A stretch of 64,000 nt of DNA from Streptomyces pactum (GCF_002005225.1 NZ_CP019724.1:4032501-4096500); one strand, 5' to 3'. Shown: positions 1 through 9,230, counted from the stretch's first letter. Numbers and translations are program-made. Notes: a model not told the origin generated them from the sequence alone.

Positions 1-1642
1 CCACGTCCGCCGCGCCGGTGGTGATGGCGTCACGGTACGACCCGAACAGGGCCGCCGCCGCGAGGACGGCGGTGGCGATCGCGATGCCCTTGGTGATGGC
101 CTTGGTGGTGTTGCCGACCGCGTCCAGGTCGGTGAGCACCTGGGCGCCGGCGCCCTCGACGTCGCCGGACATCTCGGCGATGCCCTGCGCGTTGTCGGAG
201 ACCGGCCCGAAGGTGTCCATGGCGACGATCACACCGACCGTGGTGAGCAGGCCGGTGCCGGCCAGCGCCACGGCGAACAGCGCCAGCATGATCGACGTAC
301 CGCCGAGCAGAAAGGCCCCGTAGACGCCGAGACCGATCAACAGGGCGGTGTAGACGGCGGATTCGAGACCGAGGGAGATACCGGCCAGGACGACGGTGGC
401 CGGACCGGTGAGCGAACTCTTGCCGATGTCCTTGACGGGACGTCGGGTGGTCTCGGTGAAATAGCCGGTGAGCTGCTGGATCAGTGCGGCGAGCACGATG
501 CCGATCGCCACCGCGACGAGCGCGAGGATCCGCGGGTCGCCGTCCCGGCCGGCGATCGCCGCGTCGGTGACGCCGTCCAGCTCCGAGTACTTCCCGGGCA
601 GGTAGACGAAGACGGCCACCGCCACCAGCACCAGCGAGATCACCGCGGAGATGAAGAAGCCCCGGTTGATCGCGCTCATGCCGCTGCGGTCGGACCGCCG
701 GGGCGCCACCGCGAAGATGCCGATCATGGCCGTGATCACGCCGATCGCCGGCACCAGCAGCGGGAACGCCAGTCCCGCGTCGCCGAAGGCGACCTTGCCG
801 AGGATCAGCGCGGCCACCAGGGTCACGGCGTACGACTCGAAGAGGTCGGCCGCCATGCCCGCGCAGTCGCCGACGTTGTCGCCCACGTTGTCGGCGATGG
901 TCGCGGCGTTGCGCGGATCGTCCTCCGGAATGCCCTGTTCGACCTTGCCGACCAGGTCGGCGCCGACGTCTGCGGCCTTGGTGAAGATGCCGCCACCGAC
1001 CCGCATGAACATCGCGATCAGGGCGGCGCCGAGGCCGAAGCCCTCCAGCACCTTCGGCGCGTCGGCCGCGTACACCAGCACCACGCAGCAGGCGCCCAGC
1101 AGGCCGAGCCCCACCGTGAACATGCCGACGACGCCGCCCGTGCGAAATGCGATCTTCGTAGCTTTGTGCGAGACGAGGGTGAGATCCTTTTCCGGTTCAC
1201 CCGGAGCCGGTGTCGCTTCCCGCGCCGCCGCGGCGACGCGCACATTGCTGCGTACCGCGAGCCACATGCCGATATAGCCGGTGGCCGCCGAGAACGCCGC
1301 GCCGATCAGGAAGAAGATCGATCGTCCGGCACGTTGATTCCAGTCGTCCGCGGGCAGCAGCATGAGCAGAAAGAACACGACGACGGCGAATACGCCGAGT
1401 GTGCGAAGCTGCCTGGCCAGATAGGCGTTCGCGCCTTCCTGGACGGCCGCCGCGATCTTCTTCATGCTGTCGGTTCCCTCGCCCGCCGCGAGCACCTGGC
1501 GTACCAGGACACCCGCGAGCACCAGCGCGGCCAGCGCGACGACCGCGATGACCGCGACCAGAGCGCGGTTCGAGTCGGTCAGCACGGCGGCTGCGATGGT
1601 CGAGGTTTCGCCCAACTGATGAGGGGTGGAAAGCTCCGCCAT
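1..1642 (-). CDS. hppA: Membrane-bound proton-translocating pyrophosphatase, N-terminal about 547 residues
   Basis: Couples hydrolysis of pyrophosphate to proton export across the cytoplasmic membrane. The ATG at 1642 follows an AAGGAGG ribosome site and begins MAELSTPHQLGETS; the frame stays open to the window edge, so the C-terminal third lies outside. Membrane helices alternate with conserved loops. The DNVGDNVGDCAG pyrophosphate/Mg binding motif sits near residues 248-260. Near residue 510 the sequence reads GNTTKAITKG; the Lys here, where potassium-dependent enzymes carry Ala, marks the K+-independent class. The gene faces away from the bldG operon and is separated from it by a terminator. 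Family assignment is very secure; the potassium class rests on one known diagnostic position. Confidence 0.96.
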   Translation of the reverse strand, partial: MAELSTPHQLGETSTIAAAVLTDSNRALVAVIAVVALAALVLAGVLVRQVLAAGEGTDSMKKIAAAVQEGANAYLARQLRTLGVFAVVVFFLLMLLPADDWNQRAGRSIFFLIGAAFSAATGYIGMWLAVRSNVRVAAAAREATPAPGEPEKDLTLVSHKATKIAFRTGGVVGMFTVGLGLLGACCVVLVYAADAPKVLEGFGLGAALIAMFMRVGGGIFTKAADVGADLVGKVEQGIPEDDPRNAATIADNVGDNVGDCAGMAADLFESYAVTLVAALILGKVAFGDAGLAFPLLVPAIGVITAMIGIFAVAPRRSDRSGMSAINRGFFISAVISLVLVAVAVFVYLPGKYSELDGVTDAAIAGRDGDPRILALVAVAIGIVLAALIQQLTGYFTETTRRPVKDIGKSSLTGPATVVLAGISLGLESAVYTALLIGLGVYGAFLLGGTSIMLALFAVALAGTGLLTTVGVIVAMDTFGPVSDNAQGIAEMSGDVEGAGAQVLTDLDAVGNTTKAITKGIAIATAVLAAAALFGSYRDAITTGAADV

Positions 1643-1889
1643 TCGTCCTCCTTGACGCTTGGGCTGAGCTCAAGATGTGGACGGGATTGTAGGTACCGGA
1701 ACCTGATCAAAACAGTGCACGACAAAAGGAATTGGCCTGTCAACCACAAGGGGTCCAGAAGTAGTAATGCCCTTCCGGCATTAACACCGTGATCCATTTT
1801 CCGCACGATTGATCGAGCGGACGCTCGTGAATTGATTCACCTGGCGCCCGGCACCCACTGTATGCGCGGGCCTCGTCCCCCGCACATGA

Positions 1890-1918
1890 CGAAGGGCCCT
1901 ACGAGGTAGGGCCCTTCG
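1890..1918 (-). terminator. Terminator of the bldG operon
   Basis: A perfect 12-bp inverted repeat (CGAAGGGCCCTA, 1890-1901, against 1907-1918) with a 5-nt loop lies just beyond the stop of the anti-sigma-like gene and before the hppA start. There is no long T run, as usual in Streptomyces. Confidence 0.75.
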
Positions 1919-2021
1919 GGTGAAACAGGTAAAACGGGTGGAGACGGGTGGAGACGGGTGGGATGAGTGGAGACGGATGAGACGAGTGACTTCGGGTGAC
2001 CGAAGCGGGTGGGCGTGGGTG

Positions 2022-2453
2022 TCAGACCGGCGGCAGCACCGCCGGTGCGGTCGGCCAGGTCATGCGGATCAGTCCGCCGTCCCGGCCGGACGTGACCTCC
2101 ACGTCGTCGACGAGTCCGCTGATGACCGCGAGGCCCATCTCGTCCTCCTCGGCCTCCAGTGCGTCGGCGGCGGTGCCCGGGTCTCCGGCCCCGGGTACCG
2201 CGTGCGGCGCCTCGTCGCCGACCTCGATGGAGAACTGCTTCTCCTCCTCGATCAGCGACACCTTGACCGGCGCCGTGATGCCGACGTGCTGATGCAGACC
2301 CACAGCCCGGGTGCAGGCCTCGCCGACGGCGAGCCTGACCTCGTCGAGGACGGCCTCGTCCACTCCGGCCCTGCGTGCCACCGCGGCCGCCACCAGACGG
2401 GCGGTGCGGACATGCTCGGGCAACGCGCTGAAGCGGAGTTCAACGGTGGCCAT
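2022..2453 (-). CDS. RsbW/SpoIIAB-like anti-sigma factor, partner of BldG
   Basis: A 143-residue GHKL-type protein immediately downstream of bldG, matching the position of S. coelicolor SCO3548, which I recall as a BldG-interacting anti-sigma-like protein. The fold signature is visible: an N-box-like helix VRLAVGEACTRAV (about residues 39-51) and a G2-like segment DEMGLAVISGLVDDVEV near the C-terminus. The nucleotide site looks degenerate. The Asn expected in the N-box is Arg (about residue 49), and the DxGxG loop is replaced by DEAPHAV. It may therefore bind or hydrolyse ATP poorly, or act mainly by protein contact. It is probably cotranscribed with bldG (107-nt gap containing a hairpin). 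Confidence 0.85.
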   Translation of the reverse strand: MATVELRFSALPEHVRTARLVAAAVARRAGVDEAVLDEVRLAVGEACTRAVGLHQHVGITAPVKVSLIEEEKQFSIEVGDEAPHAVPGAGDPGTAADALEAEEDEMGLAVISGLVDDVEVTSGRDGGLIRMTWPTAPAVLPPV

Positions 2454-2488
2454 GCATCCCCCTCCGAACTACGGGCGTGCTTTCGAGA

Positions 2489-2512
2489 GTCCGGGCCGCC
2501 GACAGCCCGGAC
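2489..2512 (-). terminator. Intercistronic hairpin between bldG and its partner gene
   Basis: GTCCGGGC (2489-2496) pairs with GCCCGGAC (2505-2512) across an 8-nt loop. A second GC-rich palindrome lies nearer the bldG stop (about 2530-2548). Such a structure could attenuate readthrough, giving both bldG-only and two-gene transcripts. There is no T tract, so this is tentative. Confidence 0.4.
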
Positions 2513-2560
2513 CCCCCTTGTTCTACTGCCGTCCCGGGCCCGGGGGCCCGGAACCGGTCG

Positions 2561-2902
2561 TCAGTCGGTGGCCGCCACCGCTTCCTCGACCGAGGTGTGA
2601 ATGGGGAACACCTTGGTGAGGCCGGTGATACGGAAGATCTTGAGAATGCGCTCCTGGTTGCAGACCAGGCGCAGCGAGCCCTCATGGGCACGCACCCGCT
2701 TCAGTCCGCCAACCAGTACGCCGAGCCCGGTGGAGTCGAGGAAGTCCACGCCCTCCATGTCGACGACGAGGTGGAAACTCCCGTCGTTCACGAGCTCGAC
2801 CAGCTGCTCACGCAGCTTGGGCGCGGTGTATACGTCAATTTCGCCACCGACCTCGACGACCGTACGATCGCCGACGGTACGGGTCGACAGGGACAGGTCC
2901 AC
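2561..2902 (-). CDS. bldG: Anti-sigma factor antagonist BldG (STAS domain)
   Basis: A 113-residue STAS-domain protein of the SpoIIAA/RsbV family that controls aerial development and antibiotic production in Streptomyces. It begins [20 protein letters not shown]. The phosphorylation site is in [13 protein letters not shown], with the target serine at residue 57. Length and sequence match what I recall for BldG. It would act in the cytoplasm by sequestering anti-sigma factors when unphosphorylated. It precedes the RsbW-like gene on the same strand and is divergent from the helicase gene, with an 82-bp shared upstream region. Confidence 0.96.
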
Positions 2903-2984
2903 GGATCCTCCAGCACCTTGCTATCGAGCGGTCGTCCCTCGGGACACCTCGGCTTGAAGCCCCCAGGACGGTTCGCCAGCCGCG

Positions 2985-5603
2985 ATGGCATTCAATCACT
3001 TACCGGCAGGCGTGCACGACGCCTTGGTCCCATTGTCCGTCACGCCGGTGACAGACTCGGTGCCGATGGCCAAGAATCACCGACCCGATCGACCCCCGGC
3101 GGAGCCCGGCTCCAGGCCGGAACCGGGCATGCTCCTGGGCCGGCTCGCCGCGGGACCGAACCGGGCTACGCGCATCACTCATACGGAGCACTTGCCCCCG
3201 CGTGCGGGCCGTCATGCCGTCTGGCCGGACCGGATTCGACCGGAGGTCGTCGCGGCGGTGCGGGCCGCCGGCATCGAACGCCCCTGGGCCCACCAGGCTC
3301 GCGTGGCCGAGCACGCCCTGGACGGCGAATCGGTGGTCGTCGCCACGGGCACCGCGTCCGGCAAGTCCCTGGCGTACCTGGTACCGGTGCTCTCGACGCT
3401 CCTGGACGGATCCGAGGCCCCCAACGGGCGTGGCGCCACCGCCCTCTACCTGGCTCCGACCAAGGCACTGGCCGCCGACCAGTGCCGGTCCGTGAAGGAA
3501 CTTTCACATCCTCTGGGCACATCCGTGCGGACCGCGGTGTACGACGGCGACACGCCGTTCGAGGAACGCGAGTGGATCCGCCAGTACGGCACCTACGTGC
3601 TGACCAACCCGGACATGCTGCACCGGGGCATCCTGCCGTCCCACCCCCGCTGGTCCTCCTTCCTGAAGGCGCTGAAGTACGTCGTCATCGACGAGTGCCA
3701 CACCTACCGCGGCGTCTTCGGCTCCCACGTCGCCCAGGTGCTGCGAAGATTGCGCCGACTGTGTGCCCGCTACGGCGCGTCGCCCGTCTTCCTGCTCGCC
3801 TCCGCCACCGCCGCCGAACCCTCGGTGGCGGCCCGCCGGCTCACCGGGCTGCCGGTGGTCGAGGTCGCCGACGACGCCTCACCGCGCGGTGAACTGGTGT
3901 TCGCTCTCTGGGAACCGCCGTTGACCGAGATGGAGGGCGAGAAGGGCGCGCCCGTCCGCCGCACGGCCACCGCCGAGGCCGCCGACCTGCTCACCGACCT
4001 CACCGTGCAGGGCATGCGCTCCATCACCTTCGTACGCTCCCGGCGCGGTGCCGAGCTGATCTCCGTGATCGCCCAGGAGCGCCTGGCCGAGGTCGACCGC
4101 TCGCTGCCCCGGCGCGTGGCCGCGTACCGCGGCGGCTACCTCCCGGAGGAGCGGCGCGCCCTGGAACGCGCCCTGCACTCCGGCGAGCTCCTCGGCCTCG
4201 CGGCGACGAACGCACTGGAACTCGGCCTCGACATCTCCGGCCTCGACGCCGTGGTGATCGCCGGGTACCCGGGCACCCGGGCGTCGCTGTGGCAGCAGGC
4301 GGGCCGGGCGGGGCGGTCCGGGCAGGGGGCGCTGGCGGTGCTGGTCGCCCGCGACGATCCGTTGGACACCTTCCTCGTCCACCACCCCGAAGCCCTGTTC
4401 GACCAGCCCGTGGAATCCACGGTCCTCGATCCCGACAACCCGTACGTCCTCGCCCCGCACCTGTGCGCGGCGGCGGCGGAGCTGCCCCTGACGGACGAGG
4501 ACCTGACGCTGTTCGGCCCCGCCTGCGAGGAACTGCTCCCCCAGTTGGAGGCGGCGAGGCTGCTGCGCCGCCGGACCCGTGCCTGGCACTGGACGCGCCG
4601 GGAACGCGCCGCCGACCTGACCGACATCCGCGGGGAGGGCGGACGGCCGGTCCAGGTCGTCGAGGTCGGGACGGGACGGCTGCTGGGCACGGTCGACGCC
4701 GGCGCCGCCCACACGACGGTCCACGAGGGCGCCGTACACCTCCACCAGGGCCGCACGTATCTCGTCCGCTCCCTCGACCTGGAGGACTCCGTCGCGCTGG
4801 TCGAGCAGGCCACCCCCGCCTACTCGACGGTCGCCCGCGACACGACGGCGATCTCGGTCCTCGAGACCGACACCGAGGTCCCCTGGGGTGACGGGCGCCT
4901 GTGCTACGGCTCCGTCGAGGTCACCAACCAAGTGGTCTCCTTCCTGCGCCGACGCCTCATCACCGGCGAGGTCCTGGGCGAGACGAAGCTCGACCTCCCT
5001 CCCCGGACGCTGCGCACCCGCGCGGTGTGGTGGACGGTCACCGAGGACCAACTGGACGCGGCCCGGATCAACCCGGAGATCCTCGGCGGCGCCCTGCATG
5101 CCGCCGAGCACGCCTCGATCGGCATGCTGCCCCTGTTCGCGACCTGCGACCGCTGGGACATCGGCGGCGTGTCGGTCCCCCTCCACCCGGACACGCTGCT
5201 GCCGACGGTCTTCGTGTACGACGGCCACCCCGGCGGCGCGGGCTTCGCCGAGCGCGCCTTCCTCACGGCCCGCGACTGGCTCACGGCCACCCGTGAGGCC
5301 ATCGCTTCCTGCGAGTGCGACGCCGGCTGCCCGTCCTGCATCCAGTCCCCCAAGTGCGGCAACGGCAACGAGCCGCTGCACAAACGAGGGGCCGTACGAC
5401 TGCTCACGGTGCTGTTGCGGGGGGCGCCGGGAGAAGAGACGAGCCGAGGCGCGGAAGCGGGGGGCGGTTCGGGGACGGACCCGGCGGTGGACCCGGCGGT
5501 ACGTTCAGGGGCGGGTTCAGGGGCGGAGCCCGCCCCGGGTGCGGAGGTGAGGCCCGCCGCCGGCACCGAGGCGGGGCCGGCCGCCGACACGGGGGTGGGG
5601 TAG
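2985..5603 (+). CDS. DEAD/DEAH-box helicase with DUF1998 domain (MrfA/YprA-like)
   Basis: An 872-residue superfamily 2 helicase. Visible motifs in order are ATGTASGKS (Walker A, about residue 120), DECH (about 235), LLASATAAEP (motif III), GLAATNALELGLDISGLD and QQAGRAGR (motif VI). The C-terminal DUF1998 region carries a four-cysteine cluster CECDAGCPSCIQSPKCG, as in Bacillus MrfA, which works in mitomycin-lesion repair. The last 50 or so residues are Ala/Gly/Pro low complexity. The ATG at 2985 begins MAFNHLPAG; an internal ATG at 3066 (MAKNHRP) is possible. The gene is divergent from bldG. Helicase identity is certain; the repair role is by analogy. Confidence 0.93.
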   Translation: MAFNHLPAGVHDALVPLSVTPVTDSVPMAKNHRPDRPPAEPGSRPEPGMLLGRLAAGPNRATRITHTEHLPPRAGRHAVWPDRIRPEVVAAVRAAGIERPWAHQARVAEHALDGESVVVATGTASGKSLAYLVPVLSTLLDGSEAPNGRGATALYLAPTKALAADQCRSVKELSHPLGTSVRTAVYDGDTPFEEREWIRQYGTYVLTNPDMLHRGILPSHPRWSSFLKALKYVVIDECHTYRGVFGSHVAQVLRRLRRLCARYGASPVFLLASATAAEPSVAARRLTGLPVVEVADDASPRGELVFALWEPPLTEMEGEKGAPVRRTATAEAADLLTDLTVQGMRSITFVRSRRGAELISVIAQERLAEVDRSLPRRVAAYRGGYLPEERRALERALHSGELLGLAATNALELGLDISGLDAVVIAGYPGTRASLWQQAGRAGRSGQGALAVLVARDDPLDTFLVHHPEALFDQPVESTVLDPDNPYVLAPHLCAAAAELPLTDEDLTLFGPACEELLPQLEAARLLRRRTRAWHWTRRERAADLTDIRGEGGRPVQVVEVGTGRLLGTVDAGAAHTTVHEGAVHLHQGRTYLVRSLDLEDSVALVEQATPAYSTVARDTTAISVLETDTEVPWGDGRLCYGSVEVTNQVVSFLRRRLITGEVLGETKLDLPPRTLRTRAVWWTVTEDQLDAARINPEILGGALHAAEHASIGMLPLFATCDRWDIGGVSVPLHPDTLLPTVFVYDGHPGGAGFAERAFLTARDWLTATREAIASCECDAGCPSCIQSPKCGNGNEPLHKRGAVRLLTVLLRGAPGEETSRGAEAGGGSGTDPAVDPAVRSGAGSGAEPAPGAEVRPAAGTEAGPAADTGVG

Positions 5604-5660
5604 GCGGGGCTGCCACCGTGACCCGGCCGACGGGACACCTGCGCTGACCGGTCAGCAGGT

Positions 5661-5711
5661 GGCAAGCGGCGACCGTGCCGGACAGCAAGCGGCAAGCGGC
5701 GACCGTGCCGG
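5661..5711. repeat. Two direct copies of a 21-bp motif, 30 bp apart
   Basis: The 21-bp motif beginning GGCAAGCGGCGACC occurs at 5661-5681 and 5691-5711, within a 30-bp period of GTCAGCAGGT-like flanks. It lies just after the helicase stop, in the convergent spacer 5604-5952. Confidence 0.8.
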
Positions 5712-5830
5712 TCAGCGGGTGGTCAGCGGGAAACCCGCCACGAGCCCCGGCCGACGGAGCACCCAGCACCGTGACAGCGGGCAGCGAGGCGCCAGTCACC
5801 GGGGCACCCCGCCTGAGTCCCGCCGACGGG

Positions 5831-5914
5831 TCGCCGGTCGCCGGTCGCCGGTCGCCGGTCGCCGGTCGCCGGTCGCCGGTCGCCGGTCGCCGGTCGCCGG
5901 TCGCCGGTCGCCGG
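5831..5914. repeat. Heptanucleotide minisatellite, 12 perfect copies of TCGCCGG
   Basis: TCGCCGG is repeated twelve times without a mismatch. The array lies in the 350-bp convergent spacer (5604-5952) between the helicase and the TadE-like gene. No gene is convincing in this spacer; the open frames across it are repeat translations. A 7-bp unit cannot keep one reading frame periodic, which fits a non-coding minisatellite. Confidence 0.95.
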
Positions 5915-5952
5915 GGGCATCATCAGCGGGGCACCCGGCGCCGGAGCACCCA

Positions 5953-6876
5953 TCAGCGGGACACCGGCGCTGGGACACCGGTAGGCGGAGCATCCGGCGC
6001 CGGGACGCCAGGCGGTTGGTCGCCCGGCGCCCGGACGTCCGTAGCCGGGCCCGCTCTCGCCCGGACCTCCGCCGCGAACGGCCCCCGGCCCGACGCCGCC
6101 GTCACGTCCGAGACCTGACCGGTGAGCACGCACCGCACCAGCCTCACCCCCTGGGCCCGCGCAACCCGGTCCGCCCTGGCACACGCGGCCGTGCCGCCGC
6201 GAGCCCAGTGGTCCGCCGCCGCGAGCGCAGCCAGATCGGCACCGCCGGCCGCGCGATGCCGGGCCACGACGGCCTGTCCCAGGGCCAGCACGATGCCGAA
6301 CACCAGGCACAGAACGGCGATGGCACCTACGCTCCAGACCGTGGCAGACCCCCTGTCGGACCCGCTACCAGACCCGCTGCCGGACCCGCTCCCGCAGGCG
6401 TGTACTCGTCCGAATCCGGCGCCCCGTCTGTAGTCGCCCCCAGAGCCGCGGCCAGGGCCGCTGCCAGGGCCCGAGCCCGGGTCGGGACCGGTTTCCGTGC
6501 CCGAGCCGAAACCACGCCCCGAACCGGAGCCAGAGCCGGGCCCTGGACCAGAGACAGAGCCGGGGCCAGAACCAGAGCCAGACCCGGGGCCCGAACCAGA
6601 GCCAGAGCCCGGACCAGAAGCAGAGCCGCGACCAAGCCCCGAACCGGAGCCGGAGCCGGAGCCAGGACCAAGGCCGGCCCCCGCCCCAGAACCAGGACCA
6701 GGACCAAGGCCCATCCCCGCCCCGGAACCAGAGCCAACACCGAGGCCCACCCCGGAGCCGGCGCCAAGCCCCGGACCAGGGTCGAGCCCGGAGACGCGGC
6801 CAGGAGCCGAACCGGAGCCGCAGGCGGCGCCCGAGCACCGGCCCGTCTCCGACCGGAGTCGGACAACGCCCCTCAT
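5953..6876 (-). CDS. Rv3654c-family TadE-like protein with a long Gly/Ser/Pro N-terminal insert
   Basis: Last gene of the Tad-like operon. The conserved core begins at [17 protein letters not shown], a transmembrane pseudopilin-like helix, and continues with [20 protein letters not shown] and [15 protein letters not shown], typical of the small secretion-neighbourhood TadE-like family. The chosen ATG at 6876 overlaps the upstream stop as ATGA and gives 307 residues. About 150 of these between the start and the membrane helix are GSGSGP-type repeats, which the usual family member (about 120-140 residues) lacks. A later start is possible, but the overlap and the unbroken frame favour this one. 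Likely a minor pilin or envelope component. Confidence 0.72.
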   Translation of the reverse strand: MRGVVRLRSETGRCSGAACGSGSAPGRVSGLDPGPGLGAGSGVGLGVGSGSGAGMGLGPGPGSGAGAGLGPGSGSGSGSGLGRGSASGPGSGSGSGPGSGSGSGPGSVSGPGPGSGSGSGRGFGSGTETGPDPGSGPGSGPGRGSGGDYRRGAGFGRVHACGSGSGSGSGSGSDRGSATVWSVGAIAVLCLVFGIVLALGQAVVARHRAAGGADLAALAAADHWARGGTAACARADRVARAQGVRLVRCVLTGQVSDVTAASGRGPFAAEVRARAGPATDVRAPGDQPPGVPAPDAPPTGVPAPVSR

Positions 6877-7274
6877 GGCTCCGCCCCCACCGTCCGCTCC
6901 ACCGAAGCCACGGCCTCTTCCCGTACTTCGAAGGGCAGCCCGTCCAGGGCCGCAGGCTCGGCCACCACGCTCACACGGACCTGGCCGGCCTCCCGGCTGA
7001 CCGTGACCCGCGCCCCGCGTGGTGCCGCCTCCCTCGTGACCTCGACGACCGCTTCGGCCGGATCCTGACGGGCCGCCGCGCGGGCGCCCGTCCGGGCCGC
7101 GTCCACGCACTGGATCTGAGCGGCCACCACGAGCAGCCCGTAGACCAGCGCCATCGCGAACGCCACCAACACCGGCAGCACCACGGCCGTCTCCGCCGTC
7201 ACGAACCCCCTGTCGGAGGGTCCGGCGACGCCTCGGCGGGATTCCGCCCGAGCTGTCCACTCACATCCGCGCAT
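6873..7274 (-). CDS. TadE-like minor pseudopilin
   Basis: A 133-residue protein with a single N-terminal membrane helix preceded by the TadE signature [20 protein letters not shown], followed by an extracytoplasmic region. TadE-type proteins are minor pilins or assembly factors of Flp/Tad systems. The ATG at 7274 overlaps the end of the DUF4244 gene by 14 nt; a GTG at the VTAETAVV segment is an alternative. The downstream gene starts inside its stop codon (ATGA). The membership of the pilus operon is clear, the exact start is not. Confidence 0.82.
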   Translation of the reverse strand: MRGCEWTARAESRRGVAGPSDRGFVTAETAVVLPVLVAFAMALVYGLLVVAAQIQCVDAARTGARAAARQDPAEAVVEVTREAAPRGARVTVSREAGQVRVSVVAEPAALDGLPFEVREEAVASVERTVGAEP

Positions 7275-7473
7275 CGAGTGCCTGCTTCACGATGCCCTGC
7301 AACTCCGCGCTGACCGCGCCGCTGGTCACCACCTTGTACAGGACCACGGCGAACGCCACCGCCGCGACGATCCCCATCGCGTACTCGGAAGTGACCATTC
7401 CCGCGTCCCGCCGCGCCGCCCGTACCGCTCCGCACACCAGGGCACTCAGCCGTGCCCGTACCGCCTGGTACAT
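7261..7473 (-). CDS. DUF4244 Flp-pilin-like small protein
   Basis: A 70-residue protein beginning MYQAVRARLSALV, with the motif GMVTSEYAMGIVAAVAFAVVL followed by SGAVSAELQGIVKQAL. The Gly-Met-x-Thr-x-Glu-Tyr motif before a hydrophobic helix resembles a class III (Flp) pilin signal cleaved after Gly, with the conserved Glu at position +5 or so. It is the likely major subunit of the apparatus. The start ATG at 7473 follows GGGGG; an upstream GTG at 7506 is the alternative. It lies 90 nt downstream of tadC and overlaps the TadE gene. Confidence 0.85.
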   Translation of the reverse strand: MYQAVRARLSALVCGAVRAARRDAGMVTSEYAMGIVAAVAFAVVLYKVVTSGAVSAELQGIVKQALDARM

Positions 7474-7563
7474 CTCAACCCCCGTAAGGTTCGTTCCCGT
7501 TGTCACTTACTGTTCGCCGGTCACTGACTCGCGGGCCCGGCGCCGCCCGCCCGCTCCGTCTCG

Positions 7564-8358
7564 TCAACCACCTCCTCCGTCTCCCAGCACCCCGCCCGCG
7601 AGCCCGATCACCACAGGCAGTACGCCCACCGCGATGAACGCGGGCAGGAAGCACAGCCCCACCGGCGCGGTGACCATGACGGCCGCCCGGCGGGCCCGGG
7701 CCGTCGTGGCGCGGGCCCAGTCGGCACGGGCCTGAGCGGCGAGCCGGGCGACCGGACCGGCCGCGGGCAGGCCGGACACATCGGCCCGCTCCAGCAGCCG
7801 TGCCAGCGGCCGGGCGCCCGGAATCGCGGCCAAGCCCCGCCAAGACCCGCCGGGTTCACCGCCGAGCCGGACCTCGGCGGCACCACGTTCCAGCGCCTGC
7901 CCGACGGGCCCTCCGAGGGCGTCACCCACCGCTTGGGCCGCTGCCACCGGACCCGCGCCCGCCGCGATGCACGCGGCCAGCAGGTCGGCCGCCAACGGCA
8001 TCTGGCGGGCGGCTTCCGCGGCAACGGTCTCCGCCGCGGCCGCACCGGAGGCCGACCGTCGGGAGCGCCAGCGCCACAGCCCTGCCGCGCCCACCAGTCC
8101 CACCACGACCCCGGCACCACCCCCGACCAGGGCCCACCCGGCACCCACCGTGCCCGCCAGCGGCAGCCAGCCGCGCACGGCACCCAGCACCTCGGCGCCT
8201 CGTGGGACGGCGCGGGCCGGCCGCGGACCCAGCAGCCCGGCGAGCCGCCTGCGTACCGTGCGCTCCCGCCGCGCGGCTCCGACCGCGCGCGCCAGCCACC
8301 CGGCGACCAGCACCGCCCCCACCACTGCCCCCAGCCTGTGGACGAAGTCCCCGTTCAC
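7564..8358 (-). CDS. TadC-like type II secretion F-domain membrane protein
   Basis: A 264-residue inner-membrane platform protein. Hydrophobic segments at the N-terminus (VVGAVLVAGWLARAV), the middle (AGTVGAGWALVGGGAGVVVGL, in part) and the C-terminus (GLCFLPAFIAVGVLPVVIG) flank the cytoplasmic T2SSF helices with MPLAADLLAACIAAG and GPVGQALERGAAEVRLG. The GTG start at 8358 overlaps the TadB stop as GTGA, indicating translational coupling. It would form the membrane platform with TadB for the CpaF ATPase. Confidence 0.85.
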   Translation of the reverse strand: MNGDFVHRLGAVVGAVLVAGWLARAVGAARRERTVRRRLAGLLGPRPARAVPRGAEVLGAVRGWLPLAGTVGAGWALVGGGAGVVVGLVGAAGLWRWRSRRSASGAAAAETVAAEAARQMPLAADLLAACIAAGAGPVAAAQAVGDALGGPVGQALERGAAEVRLGGEPGGSWRGLAAIPGARPLARLLERADVSGLPAAGPVARLAAQARADWARATTARARRAAVMVTAPVGLCFLPAFIAVGVLPVVIGLAGGVLGDGGGG

Positions 8359-9230
8359 GACACCGCCTCCGCTGCCCGCACGATCCGCGTCACCCACCAC
8401 ACGCCCAGGCCCTCCAGAACCCCACCGGCCAGCAGACAGCCCAGTCCCGCCCCGGTGTGCAGCAGCACGTACAGCGGGTCGGCACCCAGGGCGACGCCGA
8501 GCAGGAGGCCCAGAACCGGCAGGCCGGCGAGCATCACCGCCGTGGCGCGAGCACCCGCCAACTGGGCTCGCAGATCGGAGCGCTGATCGCGTTCAGCGCG
8601 TAGGGCGCCTTCCAGCCGGTCGAGCCCGGCCGCCAGTCCGGCGCCCTGGTCCACGGCGACCCACCAGCACGCCGCGAGCCCCCGCAGCCCTTCGGCACCC
8701 GGTTGCCGCGCCGCCGCCGCGAGCGCCCCCGGGACGTCCCCGCCGAACCGGGCCGCCGCCAGTACCGCCGTCCGGGCGTCACCGAGCCCTCCGGTGTCGT
8801 GGGCGGCGCACAACAGCGCCTCGCCGGGCTGCCGCCCCGCCCGCACCTCCCCGGCGAGCGCCCCGCACAGCGCGATCACCGCGTCCTGCCGGCGCTCGCC
8901 GGCCCGCCGTGCCCTCCCGGCCAGCCGCGTCCGCCGCAACAGCGGGACCCCGGCCGCGCCCGCGACGGCCGGCAGCACCGAGTTGCCCAGCACCGCCAGC
9001 AGCAGCCCGGCCGGCAACGACCACCACTCGGGCCGCAGCCGTCCACGGACCCGCCTCAGCCCGTCCGTCATCCGGTGCACCGCGGGTGGCCCGGTGCCGG
9101 CCGCCACACCGTCGGCGAGCACCAGGCGCACACGCCGTACGCCGGAGTGCCACCCGCTCCCGGACAGCCACGCCGCAGCTCCCAGACACGCCAGGGCCAC
9201 GCCCGTCGACAGCTCAGCCGCCCCCGTCAC
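8355..9230 (-). CDS. TadB-like type II secretion F-domain membrane protein
   Basis: A 291-residue platform protein with an N-terminal hydrophobic stretch (GVALACLGAAAWLSG), a second at WWSLPAGLLLAVLGNSVLPA, and the T2SSF helical domain (AVIALCGALAGEVRAGRQPGEAL, in part), ending with LPVLGLLLGVALGADPL and a final membrane helix. GTG at 9230 overlaps the cpaF stop (GTGA). The frame is open far upstream, but that extension is the antisense-side shadow of cpaF and should not be annotated. Same operon and role as TadC. Confidence 0.85.
   Translation of the reverse strand: MTGAAELSTGVALACLGAAAWLSGSGWHSGVRRVRLVLADGVAAGTGPPAVHRMTDGLRRVRGRLRPEWWSLPAGLLLAVLGNSVLPAVAGAAGVPLLRRTRLAGRARRAGERRQDAVIALCGALAGEVRAGRQPGEALLCAAHDTGGLGDARTAVLAAARFGGDVPGALAAAARQPGAEGLRGLAACWWVAVDQGAGLAAGLDRLEGALRAERDQRSDLRAQLAGARATAVMLAGLPVLGLLLGVALGADPLYVLLHTGAGLGCLLAGGVLEGLGVWWVTRIVRAAEAVS

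Noticed and set aside
3879..5381. 500-codon minus-strand frame inside the helicase gene
   Set aside because: It lies entirely opposite a conserved DUF1998 helicase. High-GC genomes leave long antisense frames, and no domain is visible.
5675..7068. Plus-strand frames in 5659-7068 rich in Arg/Pro/Ala
   Set aside because: They read the heptamer array and the antisense of the TadE-like gene; no ribosome site or domain.
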